A stretch of 64,000 nt of DNA from Phycisphaerales bacterium (GTDB taxonomy: Bacteria > Planctomycetota > Phycisphaerae > Sedimentisphaerales > Anaerobacaceae). Shown piece after piece: positions 8,833 to 18,007 of the stretch. A program made the translations under genes and the position numbers. Location of the stretch: the NCBI GenBank assembly GCA_030602885.1, contig JAUVYV010000003.1, positions 62,001 through 126,000 on the forward strand, written 5' to 3'. The notes below the pieces were generated by a model. That model was not told where the DNA came from. It was given only the letters and a program-made list of their open reading frames with translations, and did not search any database. Each line of letters begins with the position of its first letter. Positions within the stretch are counted from its first letter, which is position 1.

Positions 8833-9561
8833 ATGCCTAACCAAGAAAAGAAGGAGTACAAAATGAAAATAGTTGCTGGGACAATCTCGAGTCAAGGATG
8901 CGGGTACCCTACAGCTAACTCAAATCGTCTGGATCTTTATCGACAAATCTTATCACAGTCGCGAGAAAGAAATTGTGATGTGGTGTGTTTACCTGGCGGT
9001 TATCTGGCTGCTCAAAGCAACACAGAAAGAGATAAACTTGCAGAAAAGCTCGCAGAAGAAGCAGAAAAAAATAATATTGCGATTGTGATTGGGATTGATG
9101 TACTTGATAATAGATCCGCTTTTGCTGTATCATGGGTCCCCGCAGAGGAGCAAAGTTGGCACACATGGCAACAGCGTTCGAGTAATTCTACTGATTGGAG
9201 GCCCGAGAACGAAAGGTACTACGAGCAGCGTACTTTGACTTTGCCAGAGGGTGCAATTGAGGTGCTCATATGCGGGGAAATTTTCAATCCTGTGATACGT
9301 CGTAGTATTATAGAACGAAGTAATAATCTCACCGCTGTCGTTGATATTGCTCACCAAGCAGGAAGAGGTTTCAACCGAGCCACGAGGCCTATGCTGAGAT
9401 TGTCGAAGCAAGCTAATCTGGTGGTACTGTATTCAATAAACACACAGGGCCGGGGCATATATAAACACCTGTTTGACCACGGGGAAAACATGTCTACGGC
9501 AAATTCTGACATAGTTATGGAGGGTCCAACCTGGGCAGAGCTAAAGATTTGGGATGTCTAA
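8833..9561 (+). CDS. Carbon-nitrogen hydrolase (nitrilase superfamily)-like protein
   Basis: MKIVAGTISSQG... N-terminus, EVLICGEIFNP as candidate catalytic-Cys region, CDVVCLPGGYL as Glu-loop-like region (Glu not conserved); likely start at MKIV (8863). Confidence 0.5.
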   Translation: MPNQEKKEYKMKIVAGTISSQGCGYPTANSNRLDLYRQILSQSRERNCDVVCLPGGYLAAQSNTERDKLAEKLAEEAEKNNIAIVIGIDVLDNRSAFAVSWVPAEEQSWHTWQQRSSNSTDWRPENERYYEQRTLTLPEGAIEVLICGEIFNPVIRRSIIERSNNLTAVVDIAHQAGRGFNRATRPMLRLSKQANLVVLYSINTQGRGIYKHLFDHGENMSTANSDIVMEGPTWAELKIWDV

Positions 9562-9744
9562 CAAGGCTGTTTTTTGATACTATCGGCCTTTGAAATAGAC
9601 AGCCAGCACGATGTGGTTGCTAACCATAGGTTGAATAACTCAGCTATTGTTTTGTCACCCTTAGCCGCTTCCGGAGCGACTTTCGCCTTAAACTGAGCAC
9701 TCTGATTGCGTCTTTTGTTTTTCAAGAATATGCCTGCTGAACGT

Positions 9745-9843
9745 ATAAGGGACAGAGCTTGAATCGCACCGGCTTTTCTGCGTGAGCCGGAGAGTATTGA
9801 GCTACTCGGGTTTTTTTAGCTCTTCGACTTTTGGCAGGTCTTT
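9745..9843. repeat. Copy B of the scpB 3'-end repeat
   Basis: TGCGTGAGCCGGAGAGTATTGAGCTACTCGGGTTTTTTTAGCTCTTCGACTTTTG matches 8283-8511 minus the inserted element. Confidence 0.75.
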
Positions 9844-10566
9844 GATGGAGTTTAGGCCGAAGTGCTGGAGGAATTTTTTTGTGGTGCCGTAGAGCATTGG
9901 CCTGCCTAAGACTTCTGCGCGGCCGACGATTTTGACCAGTCCCTTGTACATCAGATTTCGAACCATCTCACCGGCTGCGACGCCTCGGATGACCTCGACG
10001 TCGGCTCGCATAATCGGCTGTTTATAGGCAATGATGGCCAATGTCTCCAGGGCGGCCTGGCTGAGCTTGCTGTCGTCGCGGGCGCGCAGCAGTTTCTTTA
10101 GCCAGTGGTTGTAGCCGCTGAGTGTTAGCATCTGGTATCCGCCTGCGATTTGCTCGATACGGAAGGCATTATTGGCGACCTTGTATTTTTCGTTGAGGCT
10201 TTTGACGTGCCGGCGAATCTGCTTTACCCCCGTCTCCACGATATCCGCCAGTCGCACGGGTGATAGCGGCTCATCGCTGGCAAACAGCACCGCTTCGACA
10301 ACGGATTCGACGGTCGGCTCGAAATCGGCTGGTGGCTGTGGGAGATCGGGCTGCTCCTGTGCGTTTTCTGCGTCGGCAACCTGAGGCTCATCTGACGGCA
10401 GAGCCTGCTGTTCGGCTTGTTGCTCCGGCTGCTGGTCTTCGATGGTTTGCTCGTTATCGACGATGGCTTCCTGCTCTTCTGTCATAGTTTTTTCCACGTA
10501 AACGGGTCTGCGTCTTTTCTGCTTACTGTTATTTTTACCTGTTTTAACATTTTTTGCAACCCCCAC
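9802..10566 (-). CDS. scpB: Segregation and condensation protein B
   Basis: VEAVLFASDEPLSPVRLADI...SQAALETLAIIAYKQPIMRADVEVIRGV...LGRPMLYGTTKKFLQHFGL. Confidence 0.95.
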   Translation of the reverse strand: MGVAKNVKTGKNNSKQKRRRPVYVEKTMTEEQEAIVDNEQTIEDQQPEQQAEQQALPSDEPQVADAENAQEQPDLPQPPADFEPTVESVVEAVLFASDEPLSPVRLADIVETGVKQIRRHVKSLNEKYKVANNAFRIEQIAGGYQMLTLSGYNHWLKKLLRARDDSKLSQAALETLAIIAYKQPIMRADVEVIRGVAAGEMVRNLMYKGLVKIVGRAEVLGRPMLYGTTKKFLQHFGLNSIKDLPKVEELKKPE

Positions 10567-10650
10567 CCCAACTTTTTCCCCTCAATTTTCCGTCCCCCCG
10601 GCACACCGACGGGTTACCAAAATCGCCTGCCCCGCAAACGACATCGCATG

Positions 10651-10711
10651 GGTGAAAAGAAAAACCCAAAACCCTCAACTTGTTGAGCAGGTGAAAAGAA
10701 AAAATTTCACC
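10651..10711. promoter_or_regulatory. Direct repeats and palindromes upstream of scpB (operator-like)
   Basis: GGTGAAAAGAAAAA at 10651 and 10690; CTCAAC-TT-GTTGAG at 10674-10687; GGTGAAA...TTTCACC at 10690-10711. Confidence 0.4.
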
Positions 10712-10733
10712 TCCCACCTTCCCCAGCCCTCTG

Positions 10734-11513
10734 CTATTCTTCCGCTTCGGCATACCATCCGGTCGTAAGGTTGTTTTTGACGCAGTAGTTTATATACCCG
10801 TGAGACTTCTTTATCGCCGTCATCGTCGTTGCGATATCCTTCTTGTTCATAACGTACATCCTCCCCCACTTCTGACCGTACTCCCCGCCGAACGCCTCAA
10901 CCCCTTTGATTTTCTTAGCGTTTGTAAAAAGATTCAAGTTCAGTCCCTTTTTCATAACCTTAACCGTAACAAACACTCGCTTCGGCGAATAATAGTAGAT
11001 CCGGTACTTGTGTGCCTTGTTATATATCCCGTCTCCTATCTTTTGTATCTTCCCATCGAGCTCATGGAAAAGTTTCGCGCTTTCCGCCGTTCCCTTTTTC
11101 AGATATTCATTAATCTCGTACGTGCTGCTCTTCGATATCTTATCAGGTGCCTCCACACTGATGTTTTCGAGCTTGCTGATTTCATTTTTCAATTCGAGCA
11201 CTTCCAGCGACTTCGGGCACTTCTGCCAGTCATGCTCCCAGCACACTATCATCTCCGCCTCTGCTACCGCGTGCTTATGCCTGGCAAAATCCGAAGACTT
11301 GAACTCGAATTCTATCTTTACTTCTTCCCACCTGTTCTTGCCGACAAAGCGTTTCGCTATACAATCCGGATATCCCGTCCGGATCAGTTCCACGTACATC
11401 CCGAATTCGTGCGCCACCTTGCCGAAAAGAAATACCACACCCTGTTCGTTCGTTGGCGCATAAACCAACCCCCTGAAATTGATCAATCTGCCTACTATGG
11501 TTCTTCTCTTCAT
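10734..11513 (-). CDS. PD-(D/E)XK nuclease-like protein with DUF5655-like C-terminus
   Basis: YPDCIAKRFVGKNRWEEVKIEFEFKSSDFARHKH...EMIVCWEHDW followed by AKLFHELDGKIQKIGDGI...YKHKYRIYYYSPKRVFVTVKV-type segment. Confidence 0.55.
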   Translation of the reverse strand: MKRRTIVGRLINFRGLVYAPTNEQGVVFLFGKVAHEFGMYVELIRTGYPDCIAKRFVGKNRWEEVKIEFEFKSSDFARHKHAVAEAEMIVCWEHDWQKCPKSLEVLELKNEISKLENISVEAPDKISKSSTYEINEYLKKGTAESAKLFHELDGKIQKIGDGIYNKAHKYRIYYYSPKRVFVTVKVMKKGLNLNLFTNAKKIKGVEAFGGEYGQKWGRMYVMNKKDIATTMTAIKKSHGYINYCVKNNLTTGWYAEAEE

Positions 11514-11554
11514 TTTAAACCTCGCTTATCCCTATCATTTCGAAATCCACATGT

Positions 11555-12280
11555 TCATCGCATCATTCTTGGTACGTCCACAACAACCCCTTCCCCAAAG
11601 ACATCGTAAACCAACCTGTCACAGGAGTATATGTGAATCTTGTCGAAAGTGAGAGCGTCCTTGAGTTTGAGTTCACCCGGCATCTTTTTAAGCAGATCTA
11701 TTGCACTCTCGAATCTGTAGGAAATAGACATTGGGCCGTCGTCTTCAACAATAAGTTCATCCCCTGCAAACCTACAAAAACTGGTCCTATTCAAAACTTG
11801 CGTTTTTTTCTGGATCGCATGCACGATTATCTCAACCCACTGCTTTTCCATCCCGTAATCACCCCATCCTGCACTTGTCAATTCTTCGCCCGGCATCTTC
11901 ATTGCAATATTGGATTTGTTTGGAAGCAATCCGTTAAGAGTATAATACGGGAGTTCCATTAAACTGCTTTCAGGATACTCTTCAAATTCCTTTTCATCCA
12001 TCTTGTATTTGCCTACTGTTGCCCTTGTGTGCTCTAATCCTAAATAAACATCAGCCCCGGATACCACAAATCTGAAATCCGGCGACTCCCCTCTCAGGAT
12101 TTCAACCGGCGTCTCGAGCTTGTGGGTCTTAATCCCTGCCAACAGGAAGATGCAGAGCGACCGGAGTTCATGCCCCGTTCTTGTGTTATCTTTAGCAAAC
12201 TTAAAGTACGCGCTGGTGATTTCAACCAGACCTTCCTCACCTCTCACATTTATTCTCTGCCCAACATCTGACAACACCAC
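11555..12280 (-). CDS. Hypothetical protein with possible PD-(D/E)XK-like motif
   Basis: 241 aa; GESPDFRFVVSGADVYLGLEHTRAT resembles a PD...(E)xT core; neighbour of the 10734 gene. Confidence 0.45.
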   Translation of the reverse strand: MVLSDVGQRINVRGEEGLVEITSAYFKFAKDNTRTGHELRSLCIFLLAGIKTHKLETPVEILRGESPDFRFVVSGADVYLGLEHTRATVGKYKMDEKEFEEYPESSLMELPYYTLNGLLPNKSNIAMKMPGEELTSAGWGDYGMEKQWVEIIVHAIQKKTQVLNRTSFCRFAGDELIVEDDGPMSISYRFESAIDLLKKMPGELKLKDALTFDKIHIYSCDRLVYDVFGEGVVVDVPRMMR

Positions 12281-12779
12281 GATACTCCCTCAGAGAAACT
12301 CAAGAAACTGGAATGACTGCAATTCACTTCTTGCATCTTTCTCTTTCAACCAGGCGCCACTCTCCACATCGTCCTTCTCTTGTTGCTGAACCGGAGCATG
12401 CTGGAGATGCACTTTCCCAATTCTATCCATACCCCATCTCGTTTCAACAACAAACTTCTCGTAGCTTACCCGCCATTCGTTTGACGGGCTTTGCCTTTTC
12501 CCTTTTGCCTTGCTTCTTATGCCCTCGCGACTTTTTTCTCCGTGTCCTCTTCTTTACTCAAAGTTAACTCAAACTGACCGTTTTTAGGGTAAGCACAGAT
12601 ATAAGTATTGTATTGATAAGAACATAGCGTAATTTGTCATTCCCGCAAAAGCGGGAATCCAGAATCTCAAAAACAGTGTTAATCTGCGTTATTTATCCGC
12701 CGTCCTTTTGGCGGAATCAGTATCTAAAAAACTTCGTGTCTTAGTGACTTCATAGCCAAAATCCGTGTCAATCCGTGGT

Positions 12780-13892
12780 TCAAAGCTCTTTCCACGTAAA
12801 CGGGTCCGCATCCTTCTTACTAATCCTAATCGTCATGCTTGACAGCCGTTTTTTTAATTGTTGCGCGAACTTTTTGAGTATGAACCTCTCGGACACCGTG
12901 TGAGAAAGGCACAGACAGGTCAACCCCGCTTCCTTGGCCGCTAAGGCCTGATGGTGCTTTAGCTCGCCGGTGACATAGAGGTCTGTTTTTGCAGCGATGA
13001 CCTGGTTGACGATATGGCCGCAAGAGCCGGCACAAACGGCTGCGGTCCTTACGGTGCGTTTGGCAGGGCCGACGATGCCGATGGCTTTTGCGCCGGTTTG
13101 CCGCTTGATTGCGGCGATGATTCTGCTCAGCGGTATTGGTTTTTCGAGCTTGCCTATTCTGCCTAAGCCGAACTTGTCCTTCTCGTTATAGAGTCTGAAC
13201 ACATCGAACGCCGGCGTTTCGTAAGGGTGCGATGTCAGTATCGCGTCTATTACATCTCGCAGCTTCTCAGCCGGTACAATCGTCTCGAATCGAAGCTCGG
13301 GGACTTTTTCGAGCCGGCCTTTTTTGCCGATGGCAGGCTTAGCACCATCGAGAGGCAGGAAGCTGCCCTCGCCCTGCCCCGTAAACCCGCAACGGCTGTA
13401 GTTACCGATATGACCGGCGCCGGCGGCAAAGACGGCGTTGGCGACTTTGGCGGCTGAGCCGGTGGGAACGAAGACAACAAGCTTGTAATTATCGCCTCCT
13501 GGTACATCGACGTAGTCGCCGAGCGGTTCGGCATCCTTGATACCGACAATCTCGGCCAGACCGTCGTTGACTCCGCCATCGACTACATCCAGTGCGGTAT
13601 GCACCGAGAACACGGCTATCTTCGACTTGACAAGCTCATGTACTACCGAACCGGACCCCGATGCGGTGACACTCTTTAGCCCATCCCATATCACGGGGTG
13701 ATAGCTGATGATCATGTCGGTCTTAAGCCGCTTCGCCTCTGCGAGGACGTCGGCGGTTATGTCGATTGTTAGCAGAATATTGCTTACTTTCTTGTCGGTA
13801 TCACCGACCAGCAGGCCGACATTGTCCCAGCCCTGCGCCAGTCGAAGCGGCACAATCTCCTCAATTTTCTTCGCAATTTCTTTAACATTCAT
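12780..13892 (-). CDS. Nif3-like dinuclear metal centre protein
   Basis: MNVKEIAKKIEEIVPLRLAQGWDNVGLLVGD...DMIISYHPVIWDGLKSV...VHTALDVVDGGVNDGLA; C-terminal GELKHHQAL. Confidence 0.92.
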   Translation of the reverse strand: MNVKEIAKKIEEIVPLRLAQGWDNVGLLVGDTDKKVSNILLTIDITADVLAEAKRLKTDMIISYHPVIWDGLKSVTASGSGSVVHELVKSKIAVFSVHTALDVVDGGVNDGLAEIVGIKDAEPLGDYVDVPGGDNYKLVVFVPTGSAAKVANAVFAAGAGHIGNYSRCGFTGQGEGSFLPLDGAKPAIGKKGRLEKVPELRFETIVPAEKLRDVIDAILTSHPYETPAFDVFRLYNEKDKFGLGRIGKLEKPIPLSRIIAAIKRQTGAKAIGIVGPAKRTVRTAAVCAGSCGHIVNQVIAAKTDLYVTGELKHHQALAAKEAGLTCLCLSHTVSERFILKKFAQQLKKRLSSMTIRISKKDADPFTWKEL

Positions 13893-14761
13893 CTCTTATT
13901 GCACGCCTTTTCCACGTACTTTTTGTAAAGTTTTGAAAGTTTTTTCACGTTTTCCCCCGGTCTTCCATCCCCGACCGTGTGCTTTTCCACCGCCACAACC
14001 GGCATTATTTCCATAATAACGTTGGTTAGGAAGATTTCATCGGCAACGAGCATATCATCAATAGACAAATCCTTCTCCATCAGCTTCATATTATTGCTTC
14101 GGGCAATTTCGCAGACGGTCTTTCGGGCTATGCCGCCCAGGACGGGCGTGCTTGTCGCGGGGGTCAAGACAGTTGAGTCCTTAACCAAAAAGACGTTGCT
14201 GACGCAGCCTTCAGCAAGTTTGCCGTCGGTGGTAAACCAGAGAGCTTCTGCGGCTCTTTTCTCGTGAGCTTGTCTTAGGGCGATCATACGCGGGAGATAG
14301 CTTGTGGTCTTGTGACCACAGGTTGGCTCGGTAACGTTTTGCCTGAAGGGGCAGAGCACGACGAGGACGCCTTTTTTGTAGTATTCAGCCGGATAGGGCT
14401 GGAGCTTCGTTGCCGCGATGAGCAAAGTGGCTTTTCGGGTTTCGTCCGATTGTGATATTGCCCCGGCCGAAAGAGTCAGGCGAATGCGGGCATCGGTCAG
14501 TTTGTTGGCCTTGAGAACATCGTACACTGCCTCGGTCAGGAATTTCCTGTCGTAGTCGTGCTCAATCGAAAGGGCCTTTGCGCTTGCGAACAGCCGGCCC
14601 AGATGGTCATCGAGTCGAAAGACCCCGCCCTTCGGAGGGGCGGGGTAACTTCGCATCGTCTCGAACAGACCGGCCCCGTACAGAAACCCACCGTCCGTTG
14701 CCGAGACACAGGCCTTCTCAGCATCTATCAGCGCATCATTTAAGAAAACCTTTTCTGCCAT
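13889..14761 (-). CDS. pabC: Class IV aminotransferase, probable aminodeoxychorismate lyase
   Basis: MAEKVFLNDALIDAEKACVSATDGGFLYGAGLFETMRSY; start 14761 overlaps the pabB stop (TAATG). Confidence 0.8.
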   Translation of the reverse strand: MAEKVFLNDALIDAEKACVSATDGGFLYGAGLFETMRSYPAPPKGGVFRLDDHLGRLFASAKALSIEHDYDRKFLTEAVYDVLKANKLTDARIRLTLSAGAISQSDETRKATLLIAATKLQPYPAEYYKKGVLVVLCPFRQNVTEPTCGHKTTSYLPRMIALRQAHEKRAAEALWFTTDGKLAEGCVSNVFLVKDSTVLTPATSTPVLGGIARKTVCEIARSNNMKLMEKDLSIDDMLVADEIFLTNVIMEIMPVVAVEKHTVGDGRPGENVKKLSKLYKKYVEKACNKR

Positions 14762-16173
14762 TATCTGCTTCGCTTGTTCCGGACGGCGTTGATGCCTGCG
14801 AGCAATGCCCTTGCTTTTGTTATTGTTTCGTTCCATTCGGCGTTGGGGTCGGAATCGGCGACGATGCCGCCACCTGTTTGAGCATAGGCCTTTTGTTTTG
14901 CGATGATAATGGTTCGTATGGCGATATTCAAGCAGGAGCTGCCGTCGAGGCTGATATAACCAATGCCGCCTGTATAAACGCCTCTTGCGGTCGGCTCGGT
15001 TTCGTCGATGATTTGCATCGCCCGGATTTTGGGAGCGCCGGTGATCGAGCCGCCGGGGAATATCGCCTTCAGGATGTCGCAGAACGTGGTATTTTCTCGA
15101 AGCCGGCCTGCTACCGTTGCGACTGCGTGAAAAACCGTCGGGTACGTCTCGATGGTTCTCGGCTGGGTGACTTTTCTTGTGCCGGGTACGCAGATTCTGG
15201 CGATGTCGTTGCGTTCGAGGTCGATTATCATATTCAGCTCGGCTTGTTCTTTTTCGCTTGTGAGCAGGTCGCTGAAGTTGTCGGCGTTGATTTGCTTCGC
15301 AGCCTCGTTTTTGTCTTCGATTCGCATTCGGGTGCCTTTGATCGGTTTTGTGCTGATGACGCCATCTTCGATTGTGATGAACATCTCAGGTGAGGCGCTG
15401 ACGACTTGAAAATCGCCTGCGTCAATGTAAGCTGAGTAGGGACTCGGGTTGTAGTGGTTTTGCCAATGGAAGAGATCTATCGGGTGGGCGGTGTAATCGC
15501 ATTCGAATCGCTGGGAGAGGTTTATCTGATAGACGTCACCATCGTAGATGTAGCGTTTTATTTTCCTTAGGGCCTTGAAGTAGTAGTCCGTGCTCATATT
15601 GCAGCCGATTTGAGAGAAGTCGATGTTTTCGATGTCCGCAAGTGACGGCTGTTCGAGGGAGATTTTTTGCGCCCGCTCCAACAGCTTTTCGAGACCAGCG
15701 AGTTTCCCTTCGGGGGTTTCAGTATCGTCGGCAAGGCCGAGGGCGATTAGCCAAAACTGCTGTTTCTTATGGTCGTATGCAATCAGCCGGTCGTAGAAGC
15801 ACAGACGAATCAGGGGCATCTTCAGGTCATCAACGGTTGTTTCAGGCAGCTTCTCTATGTACCTGCCAAGCTCATAGCTGAAGAAACCGATCCATCCACC
15901 GGTGAATATCCCCTTGGGAAAACAGAGATTTCCGTTTGCTTCAAACGTGTACTTGCCAAGTGCTTCCTGAAGTTTTGGAAATGGGTCGCTCTGTCCTGCT
16001 CGCAATTCCAGGACCTCTCTTGGCTCTGCTGCCCAGTAAGTGAGGCCGTCACCGTCGGTCTTTGCTGAATTGCCGCCCAGGATTGATGGATGCTTGAGCT
16101 GGGAGAATGTTTCACTCAGAGCAGGCAGACTTGTCGAGATGCGGACCTTTTTAGCGTGGAGTTTGCAGGCCAT
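14761..16173 (-). CDS. pabB: Aminodeoxychorismate synthase component I
   Basis: Chorismate-binding family: GDVYQINLSQRF, VSASPEMFI, KPIKGTRMR, ELNMIIDLERNDIARIC, FPGGSITGAPKIRAMQIIDETEP; ORF extends to 16437 but MACKLHAKK (16173) is the likelier start. Confidence 0.9.
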   Translation of the reverse strand: MACKLHAKKVRISTSLPALSETFSQLKHPSILGGNSAKTDGDGLTYWAAEPREVLELRAGQSDPFPKLQEALGKYTFEANGNLCFPKGIFTGGWIGFFSYELGRYIEKLPETTVDDLKMPLIRLCFYDRLIAYDHKKQQFWLIALGLADDTETPEGKLAGLEKLLERAQKISLEQPSLADIENIDFSQIGCNMSTDYYFKALRKIKRYIYDGDVYQINLSQRFECDYTAHPIDLFHWQNHYNPSPYSAYIDAGDFQVVSASPEMFITIEDGVISTKPIKGTRMRIEDKNEAAKQINADNFSDLLTSEKEQAELNMIIDLERNDIARICVPGTRKVTQPRTIETYPTVFHAVATVAGRLRENTTFCDILKAIFPGGSITGAPKIRAMQIIDETEPTARGVYTGGIGYISLDGSSCLNIAIRTIIIAKQKAYAQTGGGIVADSDPNAEWNETITKARALLAGINAVRNKRSR

Positions 16174-16205
16174 GGTTTCGGGCTGTGTTGTGGTTGTAGC
16201 CGTAG

Positions 16206-16898
16206 TCACTGCAGTTGTCCCGCCTTGAACTGCTCTATTATTTGTACTCCCAACGATGTCCCGATTCTTTCTGCTCCTGCTTCGAGCATATCGAGGGCCT
16301 GTTGTGCGGTTTTGATTCCGCCTGCCGCCTTTACCTTGCAGTGTGGGGCGTATTCTTTCATCAGTTTTATGTCTTCGACGGTCGCGCCGCCCGCGGGGTG
16401 CATGCCGGTACTGGTCTTTACGAAATCGACGCGGCATCTATCGGCGATCCGGCAAGCGAATATCTTCTGCTCGCGCGTCAGTGCCGCCGATTCGATTATG
16501 ACCTTGAGACAAACAGCCGGCCTCATCGAGCGGCAGACCTTCAAAACCGCCAGGAGCTCGTTGGCGAGATACTTTTCATTGCCTTCGATTATCGCCGCCA
16601 AATCAGCAACCATATCAATCTCGTCGGCGCCGGAAAGAATTGCTTCTTTGGCCTGGGCGACTTTGATTTTTGTAAAATCGGCGCCGAACGGCAGGGATAC
16701 TACTCCGCCAACGGCAACCTTCGAGTCGTGTAATAAATCAGCGGCAAGAGGAACCCAGCGTGGATTTACCGAGATCGCTGCAAAACCGAAGCTCTGCGCT
16801 TCAGCGCAGAGCTGTTTGATTTGCTCACTTGTTGTCTCGGGCTTGAGCAATGTGTGATCGATGAGAGCCGCCAACTGTTTCTCGTCTGAGATGGTCAT
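16206..16898 (-). CDS. deoC: Deoxyribose-phosphate aldolase
   Basis: IDHTLLKPETTSEQIKQLC...VCLKVIIESAALT...VDFVKTSTGM...KVKAAGGIKT. Confidence 0.95.
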   Translation of the reverse strand: MTISDEKQLAALIDHTLLKPETTSEQIKQLCAEAQSFGFAAISVNPRWVPLAADLLHDSKVAVGGVVSLPFGADFTKIKVAQAKEAILSGADEIDMVADLAAIIEGNEKYLANELLAVLKVCRSMRPAVCLKVIIESAALTREQKIFACRIADRCRVDFVKTSTGMHPAGGATVEDIKLMKEYAPHCKVKAAGGIKTAQQALDMLEAGAERIGTSLGVQIIEQFKAGQLQ

Positions 16899-17980
16899 GT
16901 CCCTATGTATCCTTTCTCTCTGAAAAATTCCATGGCCATGTCAACATCTTCGAATACTTTTGTTGCGGTTTGGCTGACGAATACCGAGGGGGTTTGTTTT
17001 GCGGGCCAGATGACATAGACTTCCTTTGCGGCTTCGTGGGCGTGCTGGAGCTCTCTTTCGACGCCGCTTGATATCGCGGCCCTGCCATCCGCCATGGTCG
17101 GGATAAAACTGATAATCATATCCGACTGGTCTATCAGCATAAAATCCCGCGCGTATGTCTGGCTATTGATGTCGCGCTCGATTTGCCGCACCTGTTCCAA
17201 ATCCAGCCGAACTGTCTGCCCGCAAATCGCCACCTCGATGAAGTCCTGGCCCTTCTGTGCCGCGTGCTCGGCGTACTTAGGAAGGTATGCCTCTTCAAGG
17301 TCGCCCGGGTCAAAGCAGGTGAAAAACTCCTTCACCCTGCTGCGGAACCCGTTGATTTTTATTTTCACGTCCTCCATCTCGGCAACAGCGGTCATCGGAA
17401 AGCTCAGATATGCCCGCTTTCTTTTCGGCTCGAAGAGGAGTCGGTAAAATGTTTCGATTGTTTGCTCGGCGGCGCCGCGTGCGAGGCAATAGAACGGGAC
17501 AGTATCGTCGATGCCTTTGCAGAGCATTTCAGTGCCGATGATTTCTTCCTCGCGCCATACGATGAGGTCTTTAAGGGTATGGTCGGTGGAATGCCCGTCA
17601 AGCAGACGGTTGTGTAGAGCGGCGACGCCGTCGATCATACAGATGTACATATCCGCGTCGAGCTGGCGCATCTGGTCGAAATCAACGGCTGGGAACAGCC
17701 CATGCCGCCAGCGGAAGGTCGCATGAGTGTTTACAATCAGATTTGGCGCTTTCCTTGCCTTTGCAATGATGTCCTTAAAAATGCTGCGACGCAGAGAGTG
17801 AAGCCTTTTGATCGGTATATCCAGAATTTTGCCGGGCGCTATGTCGGGGGCTTCTGCGTACATCATATCGCCTACGCTGCACAGCAGGACTTCCCTGCCA
17901 TTGTCCTGCGCCAGTTGACAGACGTTCTGCAGGTAGCTTTTCTTATCAAGTCCGACCATTCCAGTGACAACTATCACCAT
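16895..17980 (-). CDS. P-loop NTPase/kinase-like protein with nucleotide-processing-like C-terminal domain
   Basis: N-terminal VTGMVGLDKKSYL Walker A-like; C-terminal QSDMIISFIPTMADGRAAISSGVERELQHAHEAAKEVYVIWP; ATGA overlap with deoC. Confidence 0.55.
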   Translation of the reverse strand: MVIVVTGMVGLDKKSYLQNVCQLAQDNGREVLLCSVGDMMYAEAPDIAPGKILDIPIKRLHSLRRSIFKDIIAKARKAPNLIVNTHATFRWRHGLFPAVDFDQMRQLDADMYICMIDGVAALHNRLLDGHSTDHTLKDLIVWREEEIIGTEMLCKGIDDTVPFYCLARGAAEQTIETFYRLLFEPKRKRAYLSFPMTAVAEMEDVKIKINGFRSRVKEFFTCFDPGDLEEAYLPKYAEHAAQKGQDFIEVAICGQTVRLDLEQVRQIERDINSQTYARDFMLIDQSDMIISFIPTMADGRAAISSGVERELQHAHEAAKEVYVIWPAKQTPSVFVSQTATKVFEDVDMAMEFFREKGYIGT

Positions 17981-18007
17981 CGCTCACAGCTCCAGGGCAA
18001 GATTGGC

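Noticed and set aside
14761-16437. Full-length 558-aa pabB ORF start at 16437
   Set aside because: The N-terminal ~88 aa overlap deoC out of frame and are Arg/Thr-rich; start at 16173 fits the family better.
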